DNA from: Limnephilus marmoratus
Taxonomy: Eukaryota; Arthropoda; Insecta; Trichoptera; Limnephilidae
Direction: 5' to 3'
Assembly: GCA_917880885.1 (NCBI GenBank)
Contig: OU862908.1
Span: 49,869,819-49,933,818 of the forward strand
DNA: 64,000 nucleotides
The notes beneath the pieces were generated by a model. That model ran no database searches, was not told the DNA's origin, and saw nothing but the letters and a program-made list of their open reading frames with translations. Made by a program: the position numbers and the translations under genes. This document shows positions 22,090-32,355 of the stretch, piece by piece. How positions within the stretch are numbered: position 1 is the stretch's first letter; the number at the start of each line of letters is the position of its first letter.

Positions 22090-22715
22090 AAATGGTAATA
22101 TTAAAATTAAATTGTCACTTAAAAAAGAAAAGTGAAGCATACAAAAAGACAAAGTCACATCTTCTGTCAGCAGAAAAACAATTCCACAGACTCAAGAAAA
22201 AAGATTTCAAATATGAAAGCGTAAACGAAGAAGATACTAAAAAAATTAAAAATAAAAATACAAAAAAATTAAGATATCACAGCTCCAAATTGGAATCTCT
22301 GAAATCAACTGCAAAAAATAATCGGTTTAGATATACCTGAAAAAATATAAGATACCCAAAACTTAAGCACCAAGTAACAAATTAGACAAAACCAAGTAAC
22401 AAATTAGAAGAAACCATTGTGATATTTTAAAGATTTTATAAAATGCGCTTTCCTAGAAGACACCATTCACCAAAATAACGACATCAAAACAATTTATAAA
22501 AAAATATCCAGTCAAGAAAATCCTAGAAGTAAAAGCAATTACGACAAAGAAAAAAACAAACGGTGAAATGAGATTACACCTCATAATAAAAAAAATTACT
22601 TAGGATTCATAAGAATTTACTTAGAAGATAGCAATCCCCTTACCCATTATTTTCATTGTCTAAGATTTGGATATACTGCACAAAAATGCTACAACATTTT
22701 ATTATGTAATATAAG
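22090..22715 (+). pseudogene. Degenerate retroelement ORF1 (gag-like) with zinc-knuckle trace
   Basis: Near 22600-22700 one frame reads FIRIYLEDSNPLTHYF, then HCLRFGYTAQKCYN. This matches the 'CxxC-x-RFGHT-x-C' knuckle at the end of jockey/I-type Gag proteins, with the first Cys lost. Upstream, 22092-22340 is an open lysine-rich frame (82 codons) that could be the preceding part of the same ORF; that link is weak. Stops break it. Confidence 0.45.
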
Positions 22716-22913
22716 GATATACTGGTATCCTAAACTGTTGCCAAATCATTTTTCATATTTTGTAATGGTATTTAGTTGGAAAAATTATTACTCAAACTTT
22801 TTCAACTTTCACTTTTATTTCAAGTCTCTGAAATAATTTGAAATGTTTGGAAATAAATTATAATTTGTATTTTGTGTTTGCGGTGTTGGACTTCTTTGGG
22901 GATCAATATAGTG

Positions 22914-23859
22914 CAGTGTTTTTCAACCTGTGGGTCGCGACCCCCTGGGGGTTCGCGAAGCCTCTACAAGGGGGTCGCAGGGGGTCCAAAGTAAAATATT
23001 AGTAAATCCGAATTTTAAATAGTTGTCGTCATACAGGCGTTTTTTCTTTGGTTTCGTTTCAGTACTCTCACTACAACTAGAAGTTGACGGTTGTGTTGAT
23101 CTTTTTATAAATTTATCCATTTTTTATTGTTACTACTAGTCACTTAAATAAATTCAAAAACGTGAGTTCAACACAAAACAAACGCGCGCATATGACACCG
23201 AATCGCCGATTGACAGGGTCACGTTATTCCCACCGTCCGACGTCCGTCATAGCCCGCGTCGCCCTGTACCCATGTACCCTTCGACAACCCCGCAACGCTC
23301 ATTGTGTCTCGCTCTTTAACTCAACCACATTCGTCGGCACGGCGCGGACTCTCTCGCCTCAATCTTGAGTCGGCATCGGCCCGGCCTGTACGTTGTACGA
23401 ATGGGCGATAGCTCTACCTACTATTCCTTGGAGACGTTTGGCGAATTAGTTTGACAGCAATTTCCCTGACATGTCCGAAAATTTAGCGGTCTGTCAGAGA
23501 AATTGTCAGGAATTTTGAAAAATAAAAGAAAAAAATTTATAGAATTTTGTGGGCAACGGAATTCACAGGATTACGGATTTCCTGGCAGAATCAAATATAA
23601 TGCCAAAACATGATTATACAGGCGAAATTGCCCTAAAAAATTCACAACCTGAAATTCTCTAGCCACCGTCATGTTGGTGTACACCGGGTGTCATATTCTT
23701 TTTTCAATTCATTCAATTTGTGATTCCTGAATTTCTCTAGCCACCCTCCCCCCAGGAACCATAGTTGTCAAAGGTAAATTGCAGGCGAAGAGTAGGGGGT
23801 CGCGAAATACTTTTTACATAATAAGGGGGTCGTGCCATGAAAAAGGTTGAAAAACGCTG
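22914..23859 (-). mobile_element. hAT element (ZBED-like), internally deleted, with 8-bp target duplication
   Basis: Ends: CAGTGTTTTTCAACC at 22914 and the complement CAGCGTTTTTCAACC at 23859, each followed inward by a GACCCCC block. The octamer ATATAGTG occurs directly outside both ends (22906-22913 and 23860-23867), the hallmark of hAT insertion. A GC-rich stretch at 23160-23400 lies upstream of the minus-strand transposase start and may be its promoter. 946 bp, so most of the transposase is deleted. Confidence 0.9.
22923..23120 (-). pseudogene. hAT transposase N-terminus (ZBED5-like), truncated
   Basis: Starts MDKFIKRS, then a Ser/Thr-rich linker, then PKKKRLYDDNYLKFGFT. The phrase KRxYDDxYLxFGFT is typical of the N-terminus of hAT proteins related to ZBED5/FAM200, just before the BED zinc finger. 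Homology stops after about 40 residues, where an internal deletion joins the start of the gene to the element's 3' end; the remaining codons read terminal-repeat DNA. Confidence 0.7.
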
Positions 23860-23867
23860 ATATAGTG

Positions 23868-25913
23868 TATCCGTACACATACAGTTTTTAATGCATACAT
23901 GAACATTAAAAATTAGGTGCATTTAGTTAATTTTTGGGTACCATTTCAATTTTAATATAACGAAAATATTCCAAATATCGTTTATGTACGACCCTGGCCC
24001 ACCCCTTGCGCATTTTCAATATGCTGGCTATATTGCTGGCAATGGAGATAATTGAATATCAAGCCGTTATCAAATATTTGGCTGGAGGGGTTTAACGGTT
24101 GTTACGATATAAATGACTTCAACTTCAAATTGGGAAGTGTGGAAATAAGCTGAAAAGCACAGTTCAAATACAGCCTGGAAAGCGGATGTAATAAACAAAA
24201 TACAGAGGAAAAATGTGGGTGAACTCTTTGTGAAACGTTTCGCCAATACATTTCCTGAGGCAAGGAAGCTAGGGTATTTCATATTTACTCTCGTACAGCG
24301 AAGTGGTTGCTTGGATCTTTATTAGTTATTAGTAATGTTGTGGCTATGCTTAATTTTTCATCTCAGACTTTCATCTTAGAATTGAGCAAAACGCGAGGAA
24401 CGGCGAGCAGGCGTAAAATAAGACAGTCTTATCGGATGCCCAATAACAACAGTTATCTTGGCGATAATAAGAAATAAGGGTTGTTTATAGTATAGGACGT
24501 TCGTTGGGAAAATTCCGAGATCTCGTGAATCACTATTGGTCAATATTTGCTGATAACATTTTACCGATATTGATTATAATTACAAATTTGGGGCGGATTG
24601 AATATCAAAGGTCTCATCTTCACAATATCAATTAATGTTATTATAATTGTATTGCATGCTCGTTTCGTCGAAACACTAATTGGCTAATATAAAATTACAC
24701 ACAAGATATCAAAACTATACTGCTAATCAGAGTAAACAATATTACGTACCTTCGTATGTGGTAATCCTCGAGAAGAAACCAAAAAGATACAATGTTCTTT
24801 ATTACTCAAAAATTAGTTCCTACAAATACTGACGTTCATGGAGGTGGAATGACTATGATAGTCCCAACGGTCTTTACATGTAATTTAATTTCTCATTTAG
24901 TTACTTTCTGTAATTTAAAGTAGGTAATTTGAACTCAGAACCTTCGCCCCTAAAGTTAGCGGCCATAACCACTAAACAACTTATGTTTTCAAAGAGAAGT
25001 TCAATCCCCTCATTGTTTGAGCTACAATTGTTATTCTATGGAGACTTTCCAAATGAAAAAAGTTTCACGATAAAGCTCTGATGGGTATACGAGGTAACAA
25101 TTTTAAATTGCTGATTTTACATAAGTTTGTTCGCGTAACTAATCTTTGCCTGTGTTCAATCCCTCAAGTCTCCGGTGCTAAGATTTTATTTTCCACGTTA
25201 CAGTTTTTGCTAGTGAGAAATTAATTTAAAAGTCAAAGCACAACTTTTTCTCATTTCAGATATACAGTTTTTGTTTATATGGTAAGTACGCCTGAATAAA
25301 GTCAAGATAATTTCACAGCGGAACTCGAACCTCATCTCTTATAAAAATCGTTTCCATTATCAAGTTAAAACCCTTATTCCAAAAATAGGAAAGTACCTAC
25401 TTCAATTCTGTATTGTGGATTGACCTTTATGGAAAAAATCAATATGATGAACCAAAAAATAAACCTCTCCTACCACACATCTCTTCAAATCGACCAGTTT
25501 ACCATCCGTCCTCGAGTCAATTCAACCCCCTTTCCAACAACAAACTTTTTATATATTTGTAAAAAGCACCAACTTTGTGGCTGTGTGTAAAAGTGGTCTT
25601 AAACAAATTTATGTGTTTTTTTATTGTAACAAACTTTTTGCTCGTGTTGCTGCGAGTATGTTTAAATTGTTATTTCGATTCTAATTTTTTTAGAGGCTTA
25701 CATATTTATTTATGATATCACTAGGTTGCAAAAGAAAAACTTTATCATTAAAGAAGAAGATATACTTCCACTAATTCTTTTTCCATAGTACGGGCAGCTA
25801 CCCTTTTTATTAGAAACAATCATTCTAAGAATTGGATTGTAACCCGGATAAATAAATCCGAATTTATTCATATGGAACTATTGATATTTTATAAAAATCT
25901 TAATGAATATTCC
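23868..25913. other. Mostly unassigned intron 3 DNA
   Basis: No coding stretch recognised; the minus frame 24070-24282 has no domain. A tRNA-like remnant is present at 24938-24995. Confidence 0.45.
24938..24995 (-). repeat. tRNA-like SINE remnant
   Basis: On the minus strand: TTTAGTGGTTATGGCCGC (A-box-like), then GGGGCGAAGGTTCTGAGTTC (B-box-like). Anticodon and acceptor arms are not intact. It is probably the head of a decayed SINE. Confidence 0.35.
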
Positions 25914-26189
25914 ATTTTTTATAAGAAAAACTCTCTTTTTATAAGTTTTGAAGGTTATTACTATTAATATTATATATCATTGAAGAACAGATAAAGCGCA
26001 CGTCCCGGTTAGACGATAGGTCTGGGTTCGAGTCCTAGTTGCGACCATTATCTTTTTCTTTTTTCTGTGTATTGTTCTCTTTCATCTTTTCGTTTAGATT
26101 ATAATTATTACCTTCTTCTTCAATGATCTATTACATTGATAGGAATAACCTTCAAAAGTTATAAAAAGAGAGTTTTTCTTATAAAAAAT
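25914..26189. repeat. Foldback element with a tRNA-like fragment in its loop
   Basis: Arms 25914-25987 and 26116-26189 are inverted copies of about 74 bp (TTTTTTATAAGAAAAACTC ... TCATTGAAGAA). The 128-bp loop contains the tRNA-like segment 26001-26047 and a pyrimidine-rich stretch. Confidence 0.75.
26001..26047 (+). repeat. tRNA 3'-half-like sequence ending in CCA
   Basis: CTGGG-TTCGAGT-CCTAG forms a T arm with a good B box (GGTTCGAGTCC), followed by TTGCGAC and CA/CCA. An anticodon-arm-like segment precedes it, but no 5' half is present. Insect tRNA genes do not encode CCA, so this may be a copy of a processed tRNA 3' end. Not a functional tRNA gene. Confidence 0.4.
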
Positions 26190-26592
26190 TAAAAACTTTA
26201 CCGTTTATAGGATATATTTCTTTGCATACTCGTTGATATTATGGGCTCATATCATCTAGTTAAATATGGTAGGTCTAACTTTAAAAATTGTAGAGATTTC
26301 GAGAAACATCATTATTATATGTGTGTTAACGTACGTTCTTGACTTAATTTACCTGGTATTACTTGGAATTTAAAATAAAAACTACTATTTTTTTTAATTC
26401 CATAAAAACAGTTTTTTTTTTCAAAAACATACACATATTTTTTTCTTCCATGTTGTTACTGGTCGCTCTGCCGAGTAACCTCTAAATACCTTACCATTCC
26501 CCTAATTGTCCAATATCGACCGATTTTTTAATATTTTCAAAAATAACAAAATAATATTTTTTTTAACCAAAAAAATGCCAGGAATCACTGAT

Positions 26593-27027
26593 TTAAGGCC
26601 CCACAATCGCGCACAAAAAGAAGAAGATGGAGCTATATGTAATTACGAATGTTAGAGGAGTGCGCTAATATTTAAAGCGATAAAATCGATGCGAAAATTG
26701 CGAAAATGTTTAATAAACACGACTTGTTTAAAATAGAGCAAAAATCTCGTAGGAGTGGTCTTAAACAGCATTTAAAGAAACACTGTGAATTATTTCATAC
26801 ATATAACTTGTAAAATAACTGAAACAAACGTGTTTATAATAATTTTTGGAGCACACTTTTGCCATTTTTTTCTATCGAAAGAATTTTACGTGATTTGCAT
26901 TTCGGCGCGACGAATGTCTAGATATTATCTTCTAAAATAACATATATTTTTTTAACAGCTTAAAAACTTTAAATGTTTAAGGGAGGTTTGCAAGAAATCG
27001 GTAGAAATTCGGGTAGCGGCGTCTTAA
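26593..27027 (-). mobile_element. TTAA-flanked MITE, family 1, copy B
   Basis: Reverse-orientation relative of 143-564 over its whole length (435 bp against 422). Bounded by TTAA at 26593-26596 and 27024-27027; the latter is also the first TTAA of the next element. Non-coding. Confidence 0.8.
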
Positions 27028-27360
27028 GAGCGCATTACCAGAGAAAACCAGAAATATGTCATTTTCAAATCAGATTTTAGACGAATTGACTCTTTTCCAC
27101 AAAAAATTATAAATGGATTTCGAAAGATTGTTCTTTTATCTAGCATTCGCATGTAATAAATTTTGAGAATTTTTTTTAATTTTTAGTATTAGGTTATTCC
27201 ATAGGTCGTTGGCAGATTTGTTAAATTTTCAAAAAAGATTTTGTATTATACCACACCCATTTCAAATAATATAATGATGCAGTAAAATAAATCAATACAT
27301 TATCTAGCAAACGCATGTTTTAGAATTTTAATTTTAGTTTCAATAAAATCATTAAAAAAT

Positions 27361-28281
27361 ATGTACGTACATGTTATGTTAATTCTTTTTATCATTTATG
27401 TCAACGATATGTTTAAACTTAACATCAAATCTAAACTCATTTCATATGCAGACGACACAGCAATTCTAACTGAAGGTTTAACTTGGAATGAAACCCAGAA
27501 AACAGCAGAATTAGACTTAAACATCCTAAAAAAATGGTTCGATTCAAACTTGCTGTCACTTAATACGGAAAAAATCTTTGTAATACCGTTCACCATTAAT
27601 AAACATGCATTCCCTGAAAATTTAATGATAAGTATACATTCATACAATTGCAATAGAAACACAAATTTATGTAAACCTGACTGCTCTGTACTCACTGGTA
27701 AAACTAATATAAAATACCTCGGTGTAATTATAGATAGCAATTTAAAGTGGAAAATACAAATCAATGCAACAGTAGAAAGATTAAGAAAATTAATGTACAT
27801 TTTTCTTAGAATACGAAACATATTAAATTTTAAACTATTAAGAACTATCTATTTCTCACTGATCCAATCTGTATTACAATATGGAATTTTTGGTTGGGGT
27901 GGTGCATTCAAAACTTCTCTCATGCCTTTAGAAATCATCCAAAAATTATTAATAGAAATAATTCTAAAAAAACCACATGATTTCCCCACCATAAGATTAT
28001 TTCAAGAATTTAAAGTCCTTTCACTACACAATATTTATAAAAAAAATACACTTTTACAAATCCACAAAGATTGTTTCAACAATGATAACTCATTATCTAT
28101 TTCAAACAGCAAAAGACCAAATATTCTTGGCTCTATAACTATCCCGCGTTGTAATACCACTACAGCCCAACATTTTTATAAATATTTTGGAGTCAAGTGG
28201 TTTAACCAGTTACCCCTTAACTTAAGATTGGAAATTAATTATAAAAAATTCAAAAGTTCTATAAAAACACTAAATCATTAG
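27361..28281 (+). CDS. Non-LTR reverse transcriptase, C-terminal part (truncated)
   Basis: 306 codons. The first five or so (MYVHV) are host MITE sequence that supplies an ATG; true RT sequence starts at ILFIIYVNDM, the end of block B. Then SYADDTAIL (catalytic Asp pair), NTEKIFVIPF, KYLGVIIDSNLKWK, LRTIYFSLIQSVLQYGIFGW, and a C-terminal KYFGVKWFNQLP block. The frame is intact to its natural stop, but the fingers and first catalytic Asp are absent, so it cannot be active. The type is jockey/CR1-like. Confidence 0.8.
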   Translation: MYVHVMLILFIIYVNDMFKLNIKSKLISYADDTAILTEGLTWNETQKTAELDLNILKKWFDSNLLSLNTEKIFVIPFTINKHAFPENLMISIHSYNCNRNTNLCKPDCSVLTGKTNIKYLGVIIDSNLKWKIQINATVERLRKLMYIFLRIRNILNFKLLRTIYFSLIQSVLQYGIFGWGGAFKTSLMPLEIIQKLLIEIILKKPHDFPTIRLFQEFKVLSLHNIYKKNTLLQIHKDCFNNDNSLSISNSKRPNILGSITIPRCNTTTAQHFYKYFGVKWFNQLPLNLRLEINYKKFKSSIKTLNH

Positions 28282-28448
28282 CATATTACAATAATTCAAT
28301 TTAATAATACAATAGAATGTCTCTCGACAATTGATTTTGGAAATCCATTTACTTTTATATTCTTTTCTCTTTTCTCTCTTCCTCTTCTTCTTCTTTTTTA
28401 TACTGTTTTCTTTTTTTTCTATTCTATTTCATATATCTTGTTTTGAAT

Positions 28449-28513
28449 ATTTATATGTATATATATGTGTATATATATATATATGTACATATATGTATAT
28501 ATATATATATATG
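28449..28513. repeat. TA/TATG microsatellite in LINE 3' UTR
   Basis: Alternating TA with scattered GT and GTACA interruptions, between the LINE stop codon and its 3' hairpins. The 28331-28594 frame translated from here is low-complexity and not a gene. Confidence 0.85.
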
Positions 28514-28563
28514 AAAATTTATAAAAATATATATTATAATTCTAAAAAAATAATATTTTTGAT

Positions 28564-28649
28564 GAAAAACTATTTAACATATTATGTTAAATAGTTTTTC
28601 ACACACGCTGCTCCACCTTTTTTACACGAGCATGCTCTAAAAAAAGGTG
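28564..28649 (+). promoter_or_regulatory. Two consecutive hairpins in LINE 3' UTR
   Basis: 28564-28600 is an 18-bp perfect inverted repeat (GAAAAACTATTTAACATA) with a 1-base centre. 28614-28649 pairs CACCTTTTTT with AAAAAAGGTG around the inner palindrome GAGCATGCTC. They lie about 70-170 bp before the poly-A, a usual place for RT-recognised RNA structure; the role is inferred. Confidence 0.65.
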
Positions 28650-28704
28650 AATCACGTTATATAAAAAATGTATCTAAAAAATGTAATGTCATTATTGTAT
28701 GTAC

Positions 28705-28736
<32 letters not shown>

Positions 28737-29135
28737 TGTGTTTCTTGACGAAAATTGGACCATTTGTGTATTTATTTGCGCACTTACAAATTAATATATT
28801 TCAGATTTTTTTAACATTCTTATTAAATGTAGACATTATTGAAAAATAATAAATACTTATAATCAAAAAATAATTACAAAAAGTACATTATTTTAATAGT
28901 TTTATCATCACGCCTTTCAGCATTTTTGGATGAAGGTATAAATTAAAGCTAATTTTGATTGAAATAAATTCGATATTGAGTTATAATTTAAAAAAGCTGG
29001 TACGGAGAATAATTAATCTTTCTCATTGTAACCGCCCTGCACGATCGTAAGAACAACTTTCGACGAAATGTGGATTTTCGTCCGCTGGCTGGTTAAACGC
29101 TCTTAAGTAAGTCAAGTACGTCCCTTAACACCTGT

Positions 29136-30627
29136 CAAGTCACTTCATTTCATCTGGGGTGGTGGACTTTTTTATTGTAAAACACTTTTTTAATGCAGAG
29201 TCGTTTTATTTACAAACACTTTTGAGTAACAATGAAATCAACACTTTTTGTAACTAATTTTGGGCCGGACCCCGCCTGGGCAGTACAGGGACTGTACTCT
29301 AAGTATCGATTAATGGGAGAGAGGGAAATATTTTAAATAGCATCCCTTTTATACTGCTAAAAACTGTAAAAATACCGTCTTTCAGACTATTAAAAATACG
29401 ATAATAACAATAACACTGGTACTAGACAACCTACTGGGTCACGTGGTCTATTTTAGTTAGTCGGTAACAATAGCTTCCATAAAATTCATCCAGAGGTCTC
29501 TAGCATTCATACTCTCTTAATAAGCTAATCAAGATTAAATCAATGTGATTGACTACAGTATTTATCTCATAAATGTCACTATTCTTAACAACACCCTATA
29601 TTATTACAACCAAGCATTTGAATGCTTTTACAACAATCCCTTCGAGCCTCCGCCATAATGGATGTTGTGTAAGATACTTTCATGATATATTCATGTTCAT
29701 TTTAAGGTTTATTTTCAGTCGTGTTATCAAAAGCCTTCCCAACACTTCATAACTTCTACCACAAACAGTCAAAGGAGCTTAGTTTTCTGTTCATGTTATT
29801 GTTTAAAGTTAGATCTTCTTTATCTCTTTCATTCAATCATTCTTGACAGTTCATCCACAAATGTGAACCCTTTCACAACAACAATATAAAGGTCGGTTGT
29901 GTTTCTTTATCTTTAAACGCCTTATTCGTTACATTAAATTTATTTATTTTTTGGATATTTCACGCCCAGCTGAAATTTTACATGTTTATTTTTTAAGGCA
30001 AAAAACATCTAAATGTGATAACAACATTAAAAAAAAATTAAGAATGTAAGATGGAAGAATGTTAGTCATTGAATAAAAACAATATATATGTATATATTTT
30101 ATAATTTTATTAGTACGGGATGTACAATTATATATGTATGTTTTACATGTTTTGAGTGTCCAACTAGTAGGAATCCCATTTTAGAACAGTCAAATTTGCA
30201 TGTATTAACTACATAATTGTACAAAAGACAGAAAAAGAGGGTAAAAAAGAGAATAAGAAAAAGAATAAAAAATAAATCAGACATGTAATATACCGTAGTT
30301 TCTGAAACACTTCTAGAAACTCCATTAAAGATACAAGCCGATATACCTACTCGTAGGATAAATGTCTTACTTGTTGCCCGAAGCAAGGACTAATCCGCGT
30401 AGATCATCTTTTATCCTTTTGTCACTTCAGTGCATGTATATATTATACAGGTATCAATCGCACAATAAATAAATTAAATAAGTCGAAGCAGAGTTACGCA
30501 GTTTGTTCAATTGGATTTATTCTTCAGCTTGCTGAAATAAATTCTACTGAGACCTCTTCATATTTAATTAGTTTAATCTGTCGACGTCGTCCATAATCAT
30601 TACCCAAATTCTGTACACGGAATTCAA
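29136..30627. other. Unassigned intron 3 DNA
   Basis: No domain or repeat pair identified. The minus frame 30099-30386 encodes hydrophobic low-complexity sequence over AAAAAG/AATAAG-rich DNA and is not supported. Confidence 0.45.
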
Positions 30628-30725
30628 TTTGGGAGGCGGGTATGGGTACCGCCGCCCTGGTAACCATTTATTAAATAACCAACATCTCTTCCATATGTCA
30701 CCCCAAGTGGTTCGCCACGTTTGGT
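30628..30725 (+). mobile_element. Head module of the jockey-derived element
   Basis: TTTGGGAGGCGGGTATGG, then GGTACCGCCGCC, ATAACCAACATCTC and CACCCCAAGTGGTTCGCC: the same order as in 2264-2675 and in the split copy 40840-47515. It is the uninterrupted reference across CACCCCAAGTGGTTCGCC, where the 6.3-kb insertion sits in the other copy. No 3' tail follows here. Confidence 0.65.
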
Positions 30726-30889
30726 GCTCACAATCAACGTGGCCAATGCGGTAAGGTTTCATTCTATTTCATTTTCTCGCAGGCTAAATCCTGTAGATGT
30801 ATGTGTTTGTCGTCGTTTCCGTTTTATCGAGTTTCAAATCAAAACGGTGCTAAAGAAGTTTCACATCAAAACAAAACAAAGCACACACC

Positions 30890-30949
30890 ATGTTGTCACG
30901 TTTGACCTTCAAAAAGCCTCCTTACAAGGTGCCCTTTTACAAAATTATG
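30890..30949 (+). CDS. Possible orphan first coding exon
   Basis: A stretch less AT-rich than its surroundings runs into CACACCATG; the open frame reads MLSRLTFKKPPYKVPFYKI, and the sequence then gives AT-GTAAGTG, a strong splice donor. Upstream text looks like an insect 5' UTR, and the peptide resembles a short basic leader. I cannot name it or find a second exon; the frame also simply ends (ATG TAA) if unspliced. Could be a nested gene, a captured exon or chance. Confidence 0.25.
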
Positions 30950-30988
30950 TAAGTGTATCCTACGATTGGAACAGATATCGAGGAAAGT

Positions 30989-32355
30989 AACCAAATATGG
31001 AATAGGATTCTAATATGGAATAGCGAAATTTCTCAAAAGCTAACACTTTTGCACATCTGGCAACCGTACCTAACTGGAGCATTGTTCACCCCAATTAAGT
31101 ATGCATTTTTCACAATGCCCCATGACGTCACCGTTCAAAGATTCTGTCAAAAACGTGCGGGATGAAACACAGTGCGACACTGCGACACAAATGTGGTAGG
31201 TCAATCCTGTTTTGTCGTTGCTCAAAAACTTTTGAAGGCGCTTAAATTTTAGAGATTTTTCAAATATCGTATCATTGTTTTTCAATTATTGTTTGTCTTT
31301 TTCGTTGTATGCTGTGATATTTAATAGTCTTTGTGCAGTTACTTATTTTTTTTTAAAGAATCAGTAGGTACGTTGTATTTAAAATTTGTGAAATTACTTT
31401 AAGGAATAACACGAGTGGTTCTAATACGGAATACGACTCTAATGATTATGGTGGTCATTTTCATCATTTTCATTTTGAAGGAATTCAATTTGACATACCT
31501 GATGCCCCAATAGGTCGACAGGCCCTGAATCCTTAGATTCAAAATATTTGGTAAACAACCTTTTTTGAAATACACTCTAGTGGAGAAGTGTAGAACAAAT
31601 GCATAATTCGTGGACTTTGGGCTTACGTAGAATGTGCTGGTACAGTTGATGATACTAGGATACGTTGCTTATAAGTAATTTATTTTGTTTGTTTTACATA
31701 AAAATATTGATATTCGTGATACTGGTTCATCGCTCCTAAAATATATAATGCTCTTGAGCACCGACATAAAGTCAAGTAATTCTAAATCACTTTATATAGC
31801 ACGTGTACAACATTGGATTTTCGAAAGGGGACGAGCGTACTTCAAAGAATACACGAGTTCTTAACACTACATTTTAATTATTAATTTTTGCATTTCAAAA
31901 TTTTTATTTCCATTTTTTTTCTATTTTTCTTTAAAAAAAATTTTTATCTTAGTTTTTCACTTAATTTTATTTATGTTTTAATGTATATATTTGTATAGAA
32001 AATATGAGTTCTTAACACTTAATTAATCTTTATTATTAGTTTATGTATTTAGAAATTTGAATTTTCATTTTTACTTCTATTTTTCTTTAAAATATGATTT
32101 TCTTTCTTTATTTGTCACTTACTTTATGTATTTCTTAATTTTTATTTAGTATGTTTAATTATCTGTTTCAATAAATTAGTATTTTTTAATTCCTATTTAA
32201 AATATTAAATGTATGACTACAACAAAACGGGCATTAGCCTAGTGCGGTAGCCAAAAAAAACAAAAAATCTGTAACCAATAAAATTTTATGAAATAAAAAA
32301 ATAAATAAAGAAAATAAAACTATCCCGTAATTTTGGGCCTATTCCATATTTGGTT
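30989..32355. mobile_element. Putative non-autonomous DNA transposon with 18-bp perfect inverted ends
   Basis: AACCAAATATGGAATAGG at 30989-31006 is exactly inverted at 32338-32355, 1.37 kb apart. Sub-terminal echoes (AATATGGAATAG near 31013, AATACGGAATACG near 31420) support a transposon-like end. It includes a degenerate two-copy tandem repeat of about 145 bp (GAGTTCTTAACACT unit) at 31851-32130. No transposase seen and no clear target duplication. Confidence 0.45.

Larger units (their letters stand above)
27375..28735 (+). mobile_element. 5'-truncated non-LTR retrotransposon nested in a MITE
   Basis: The junctions are set by comparison with the empty site at about 35645. The left flank ends ...GTACATGT, the right flank restarts ATGTGTTTCTTG, and ATGT is duplicated. 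The element carries the RT end, a 3' UTR with a TA microsatellite and two hairpins, and a poly-A tail at 28720-28735. Truncated within RT block B. Confidence 0.85.
27024..29106 (+). mobile_element. TTAA-flanked MITE, family 2, copy B, carrying a LINE insertion
   Basis: Inverted ends TTAAGAGCGCATTACCAG (27024) and TTAAGAGCGTTTAACCAG (complement, ending 29106) match at 15 of 18. Without the nested LINE (27375-28735) it is about 720 bp and parallels the uninterrupted copy 35281-35999 (719 bp) throughout, in opposite orientation. Confidence 0.85.
26318..29135. mobile_element. CAGGGTGTTA-type MITE (family 3, copy B), split by nested TTAA elements
   Basis: The left part 26318-26592 matches the element at 6091-6428: GTTCTTGACTTAATTTACC at the left end, TTACTCGG-type text in the middle and CCAGGAATCACTGAT near the right. 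The missing end resumes after the nested insertions at 29103: TTAAGTAAGTCAAGTACG, then TCCCTTAACACCTGT, which is the expected continuation of the inverted repeat. So the insertions entered a TTAA inside this element's right inverted repeat. Confidence 0.7.

Noticed and set aside
28331..28594. 87-codon hydrophobic frame
   Set aside because: Translation of T-rich and TA microsatellite DNA in a LINE 3' UTR.
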